In this document: one piece after another, positions 4,715 through 5,077 of the stretch
Position numbering within the stretch: the first letter of the stretch is position 1
How the letters are laid out: each line of letters opens with the position of its first letter
Assembly (NCBI GenBank): GCA_031279525.1
Contig: JAITIH010000233.1
Span: 1 to 5,077, forward strand
Length of the DNA stretch: 5,077 bases
Source: Deltaproteobacteria bacterium
GTDB lineage: Bacteria > Desulfobacterota > Desulfarculia > Adiutricales > Adiutricaceae
Reading direction: 5' to 3'
Translations under genes and position numbers: made by a program
Notes under the pieces: model-generated
Told to the model about the DNA's origin: nothing
Seen by the model: the letters and a program-made list of their open reading frames with translations, nothing else
Databases searched by the model: none

Positions 4715-5077
4715 TTGGCCGCCCTGGAGAAAGACTTCTTGACGCACCCTAAGAAATTAAACGAACAGAAAAAAGAACCCTTAATGGCTCTACCTTCGGG
4801 AGCCGAAATCGCCTTAGCGAATTATTCCGACGCCGAGGTCGACCCGGACCAATTCGTCGCGAACGCTCCCAATTTAGCCGCCAAAGCCGCGAGGCTAGGG
4901 GAAAAAGTGGGCCGCAAGAAGCCCATCGCCCCCAAAGCCCGTAAAAACAAAAATAAGGAGAATAATATGACCACGCCGAGCGAGAACCCTAGTGCTCCGC
5001 CAAGCCAAAGGGATATTGAAACGAAAACGACGAGAAAATCGCTAAGTCTCTTTAACGATATCCCCCCCTTGCCCGAT
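4715..5077 (+). CDS. Hypothetical protein, long form, start uncertain, runs off the window
   Basis: One frame is open from just after a TAA (4670-4672) to the window edge, while the other two plus-strand frames close by about 4750. It reads FLAALEKDFLTHPKKL, then NEQKKEPLMALPSGAEIALA, an acidic patch (AEVDPDQF), and a Lys-rich tract ending KARKNKNKENN before Met at 4967. Codon choice (GCC, GAC, TTA) resembles the ATPase. Possible starts are TTG 4715 (GAGAG upstream), TTG 4739 and ATG 4784; none has a good ribosome-binding site. The FLxxLxxD(I/F)xxxPxK pattern recalls the tail of PrlF-type antitoxins, but their AbrB-like N-terminal half is absent, so I would not name it so. It may be the true N-terminus of the right-hand gene, a separate small gene fused in frame, or a remnant. 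Confidence 0.4.
   Translation, partial: MAALEKDFLTHPKKLNEQKKEPLMALPSGAEIALANYSDAEVDPDQFVANAPNLAAKAARLGEKVGRKKPIAPKARKNKNKENNMTTPSENPSAPPSQRDIETKTTRKSLSLFNDIPPLPD
4955..4960 (+). promoter_or_regulatory. Shine-Dalgarno AAGGAG deciding the start at 4967
   Basis: A consensus AAGGAG lies six bases before the ATG at 4967, inside an A-rich stretch that should be unstructured. It is the best ribosome-binding site in the right-hand part of the window. Confidence 0.65.
4967..5077 (+). CDS. Unidentified protein, 5' part only, truncated by the window edge
   Basis: The first 37 residues are visible and the frame is still open at 5077. The peptide begins MTTPSENPSAPPSQRDIETK and continues TTRKSLSLFNDIPPLPD. 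It is Ser/Pro/Thr-rich and hydrophilic, with no signal peptide or membrane segment, typical of a disordered N-terminus. I do not recognise the family. The start is chosen for its AAGGAG site at ideal spacing. The same frame is open for about 98 codons upstream, so translation might also begin earlier. Confidence 0.55.
   Translation, partial: MTTPSENPSAPPSQRDIETKTTRKSLSLFNDIPPLPD

Overview
The window is a bacterial chromosomal segment with one complete gene, a copper-transporting P1B-type ATPase (860-3397). It is flanked on the left by a decayed insertion sequence and on the right by about 1.3 kb of mostly non-coding DNA. That DNA is full of tandem repeats, palindromes, promoter-like sites and terminator-like hairpins. 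A further reading frame begins near the right edge and runs off the window. The coding DNA is GC-rich and crowded with GGCC, yet uses TTA leucine codons freely. The non-coding DNA switches abruptly between GC-rich islands and very AT-rich stretches. The ATPase has a bacterial CopA layout. I cannot fix the taxon: a Desulfobacterota (deltaproteobacterial) origin is only a guess from general style. The broken IS630-type transposase and repeat-filled spacers suggest a genome that tolerates mobile-element debris.

Layout. 1-330: 3' end of an IS630-family transposase, inactivated by a frameshift and a premature stop; its last ~175 bp is duplicated in tandem (182-356 and 357-529). 530-859: non-coding leader with a sigma70-like promoter, a short dyad, a terminator-like hairpin (possible attenuator) and a GC-rich stretch up to the ATPase start. 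860-3397: copA-like ATPase with an N-terminal and a C-terminal heavy-metal-binding domain. The C-terminal domain begins at an in-frame ATG (3188) behind a near-perfect Shine-Dalgarno, so a free 69-residue CopZ-like chaperone could be made from the same message. 3398-3764: 15-bp tandem repeats, a good intrinsic terminator, a 64/65-bp tandem repeat and another long hairpin. 3765-4550: alternating AT-rich DNA and GC-rich islands with promoter-like sites and inverted repeats. The best-supported element is a promoter, a three-way-junction-like RNA and a terminator at 4098-4277, a candidate small RNA that I do not recognise. 4551-4670: overlapping GC palindromes, a second terminator-like hairpin and a leader hairpin. 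4673-5077: one frame open to the window edge, containing an ATG at 4967 behind AAGGAG.

How it works together: the ATPase would export Cu(I) across the inner membrane at the cost of ATP, and the HMA domains (fused, or released as a separate small protein) would bind and hand over the metal. No copper-sensing regulator gene is visible, and the other elements have no demonstrated link to copper.
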